Source: JBFWNZ01 sp050250795
GTDB lineage: Bacteria; Pseudomonadota; Alphaproteobacteria; UBA8366
Reading direction: 5' to 3'
DNA length: 17,625 nucleotides
Assembly (NCBI GenBank): GCA_050250795.1
Contig: JBFWNZ010000042.1
Coordinates: 1 to 17,625, forward strand
Made by a program: the position numbers and the translations under genes. This document shows positions 15,808 to 17,625 of this stretch, piece after piece (the first letter of the stretch is position 1; each line of letters starts with the position of its first letter). Below the pieces are notes generated by a model. The model was given only the letters and a program-made list of their open reading frames with translations. It was not told where the DNA came from and ran no database searches.

Positions 15808-16605
15808 ATGGCCCATCTGCTGGTCGACACGAAGGACGGGATCGCCACCCTGACGATGAACCGGCCCGATGCGCGCAACGCGCTGTCGGACGAGATGAAG
15901 GCCGGGTTGGACGCGGCGCTGCACCGCATCGAGCGCGATCCCGCGATCCGCTGCGTCGTGCTGCGCGGGGCGGGCGAGCATTTCATGGCCGGCGGCGATG
16001 TGAAGGGCTTCGCCGCCAAGCGCGGCGAACTGGGCGCCGAGGGCTTCGGCGACCACATGCTGCATCTGATCCACAATCTGCATCTCTCGATCTCGGCGCT
16101 GCGCCGCCTGCCCAAGCCCGCCATCGCCGCCGTCCGCGGCTCGGCCGCCGGGGTCGGGGTCAGCCTCGCGCTCGCCTGCGATCTGGTGGTGGCGTCGGAG
16201 GATGCGTTCTTCACGCTGGCCTATTGCCATATCGGGCTGACGCCGGACGGCTCGGCCACATATGCCCTGCCGCGCGCCATCGGCATCAAGCGCAGCATGC
16301 AGATGGCGCTGCTGGGCGAACGGGTGCCGGCGCCCGAGGCGGCGGCGATGGGCATGATCAACACCGTGGTCCCGCCCGACCGCTTCGAGGCCGAGGTGGC
16401 CGCCCTGGCGGCGCGGCTGGCGGCCGGGCCGACCCAGGCCTATGCCAACGCCAAGCGGCTGCTCTACCGCTCGATCGAGAGCGATTTCGAGGCGCAGCTC
16501 CAGGCCGAGGCCGAATCGCTGCGCGCCACCGCCATGACCGAGGATTTCGCCGAGGGCGTGCAGGCCTTCGTGGAAAAGCGCAAGCCGCGCTTCACCGGAC
16601 GCTGA
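15808..16605 (+). CDS. Enoyl-CoA hydratase/isomerase family protein, isomerase-like active site
   Basis: This 265-residue crotonase-fold protein has the oxyanion-hole motif HFMAGGDVKGF and GSAAGVGVSLALACD. Unlike the hydratase at 13346, neither hydratase Glu is present: the first position is S119 and the second, 20 residues later, is Y139. It does carry TPDGSATYALPR with D147, a pattern that fits PaaG-type isomerases, where an Asp in PD[CSG]G serves as base. So an isomerase or a non-hydratase reaction is more likely than water addition (inference from motif). A GAGGAG ribosome site lies 12 bases before the ATG. The next gene follows after 13 bases, indicating an operon. Confidence 0.86.
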   Translation: MAHLLVDTKDGIATLTMNRPDARNALSDEMKAGLDAALHRIERDPAIRCVVLRGAGEHFMAGGDVKGFAAKRGELGAEGFGDHMLHLIHNLHLSISALRRLPKPAIAAVRGSAAGVGVSLALACDLVVASEDAFFTLAYCHIGLTPDGSATYALPRAIGIKRSMQMALLGERVPAPEAAAMGMINTVVPPDRFEAEVAALAARLAAGPTQAYANAKRLLYRSIESDFEAQLQAEAESLRATAMTEDFAEGVQAFVEKRKPRFTGR

Positions 16606-16618
16606 GGGAGAGAGACGA

Positions 16619-17593
16619 ATGGCCGAGCTGGTGACCCTGGCCGAGATCGAGGACGCGCGTGCCAACCTGCCGCGCGAGGTCAGGCGCACGCCGATCCTGC
16701 CGCTGGCCCGCGACTCGGCCGAGGTGGGACGCGAGCGGCTGTTCCTGAAATGCGAGAACCTTCAGGTCACGGGCGCCTACAAGGTGCGCGCGGCGTTCAA
16801 CGTGCTGCGCAACCTGACGCCGGAGCAGCGCAAGGCCGGCCTGGTCATGACCTCCTCGGGCAATTTCGCCCAGGCCTTCGCCTATGGCGGGGCCTTGATG
16901 GGGGTGCCCATCGTGGTGGTGATGCTGGACCGCACCAGCCCCTACAAGGTGGCGGCGACCCAGGGCTATGGCGCCGAGGTGTATTTCTCCGGCACCGACG
17001 CGGCCGAGCGCCAGCCGACCGTGGAGCGGGTGGCGGCCGAGCGCGGCATGACCGCCATCGATGCCTGGGAGCATCCGACGATCATCCCCGGTCATGCCAG
17101 CATCGGGCTGGAGATCGCCGAGGACATGCCCAGGGTGCAGCAGGTGCTGGTGCCCGTCTCCAGCGGCGGCGTCGCGGCCGGCGTCGCCAGCGCGATCAAG
17201 CTGCGCCGCCCGGACATCCGCGTGATCGGCGTTCAGCCTGAGCGCGCCAATGCCTATTACGTCTCGCGCCAGGCCGGGCGGCCGACCGCCATCGACTATT
17301 GGGACAGCATGGCCGACGGCCTGTCGGCGGTGCGGCCGGGCGAGCGGCCCTTCGCGCATCTTCAGAAATACATGGACGATGTCGTGCTGATCTCCGAGGC
17401 CGAGATCGCCGCCGCCTTCCGCACCATCCTGTTCCGCGCCAAGCTGATGGGCGAGCCGGCGGGTGTGGTGGCCGCCGCCGCCTTCCTGAGCGGCAAGGTG
17501 AATACGCGCCTGCGCACCGTCGCGCTGCTGACCGGCGGCAACGTCACCGAGGCGGTGGTGCAGCAGATGCTGACGATGTCCGCGCCGGGGTGA
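16619..17593 (+). CDS. PLP-dependent threonine/serine dehydratase-family enzyme
   Basis: This 324-residue fold-type-II PLP enzyme is cytoplasmic. The Schiff-base lysine is K55 in TGAYKVRAA, the cofactor ring-binding SSGNFAQ is at residues 79-85, the phosphate loop SSGGVAAG at 181-188, and LTGGNV near the C-terminus corresponds to the Ser/Thr-Gly-Gly-Asn that faces the pyridine. The usual SGNHAQ His is Phe (F83), and the phosphate loop has SSGG where GGGG is common, so the substrate may differ from threonine. No C-terminal ACT regulatory domain is present, which makes it a catabolic-type or racemase-type relative and not biosynthetic IlvA. Start: ATG at 16619 behind GAGGGAGAGAG, 13 bases after the crotonase stop. 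Confidence 0.88.
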   Translation: MAELVTLAEIEDARANLPREVRRTPILPLARDSAEVGRERLFLKCENLQVTGAYKVRAAFNVLRNLTPEQRKAGLVMTSSGNFAQAFAYGGALMGVPIVVVMLDRTSPYKVAATQGYGAEVYFSGTDAAERQPTVERVAAERGMTAIDAWEHPTIIPGHASIGLEIAEDMPRVQQVLVPVSSGGVAAGVASAIKLRRPDIRVIGVQPERANAYYVSRQAGRPTAIDYWDSMADGLSAVRPGERPFAHLQKYMDDVVLISEAEIAAAFRTILFRAKLMGEPAGVVAAAAFLSGKVNTRLRTVALLTGGNVTEAVVQQMLTMSAPG

Positions 17594-17608
17594 GGCCTCT
17601 CTCTCGCC

Positions 17609-17625
17609 GTCATTCCCGCGCACGC
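17609..17625. repeat. Left half of a GTCATTCCCGCG palindromic repeat, cut by window end
   Basis: GTCATTCCCGCGCACGC at 17609-17625 matches the left arm of a dispersed intergenic palindrome familiar from alphaproteobacterial genomes, normally continuing into a GCGGGAATCC arm. It lies 15 bases after the dehydratase stop. Eleven bases (TCATTCCCGCG) are shared with the degenerate copy at 5424-5434, which supports a repeated element. Confidence 0.45.

Noticed and set aside
13304..16689. Overlapping long minus-strand frames across the hydratase and crotonase genes, including upstream extension of the cyclase gene.
   Set aside because: The cyclase has a clear ATG and ribosome site at 15720, and the extension has no family similarity and lies antisense to a confident crotonase.

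Overview
The window is high-GC, densely packed DNA with the look of an alphaproteobacterial chromosome (Rhodospirillales-like or a related free-living group). That placement rests on codon bias, on the PheS/PheT/L20/L35 sequences and on the types of accessory enzyme present; no rRNA or other decisive marker is in view. I see no mobile element, CRISPR array, tRNA, phage gene or plasmid function. No stretch longer than about 140 bases lacks a gene.

Region A (1-5404, plus strand) is a tightly packed catabolic-looking operon. It holds two tandem related MFS carriers (the first cut by the window edge), a small and a large subunit of an aconitase/isopropylmalate-dehydratase-type hydro-lyase in the order small-large, a 4,5-dihydroxyphthalate-decarboxylase-like protein without a signal peptide, and a DUF1989 (urea-carboxylase-associated) protein. 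Start and stop codons overlap at two of the junctions. A class III aminotransferase of the glutamate-1-semialdehyde-aminomutase type (5500-6825, minus) converges on it across a small palindromic repeat. My reading, which is inference, is import of a di- or tricarboxylate, its isomerisation or hydration, then decarboxylation. The substrate is unknown. This is the best candidate in the window for an undescribed pathway.

Region B (6929-12449, minus strand) is housekeeping. In transcription order it has a six-helix membrane protein of unknown function, rpmI (L35), rplT (L20), pheS, pheT and a small protein ending in a J-like domain with an HPD motif. infC, the usual neighbour of rpmI, is not upstream. 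A strong stem-loop lies between rplT and pheS and two more lie ahead of rpmI, which suggests RNA-level control.

Region C (12556-17593) is a lipid/acyl-CoA accessory set: an SDR whose classical active site is degenerate, an enoyl-CoA hydratase with both catalytic glutamates, a small exported protein, a divergently transcribed cyclase-family metal hydrolase, a second crotonase lacking both glutamates (isomerase-like), and a fold-type-II PLP enzyme of the threonine dehydratase group. The window ends inside what looks like another copy of the alphaproteobacterial GTCATTCCCGCG palindromic repeat.
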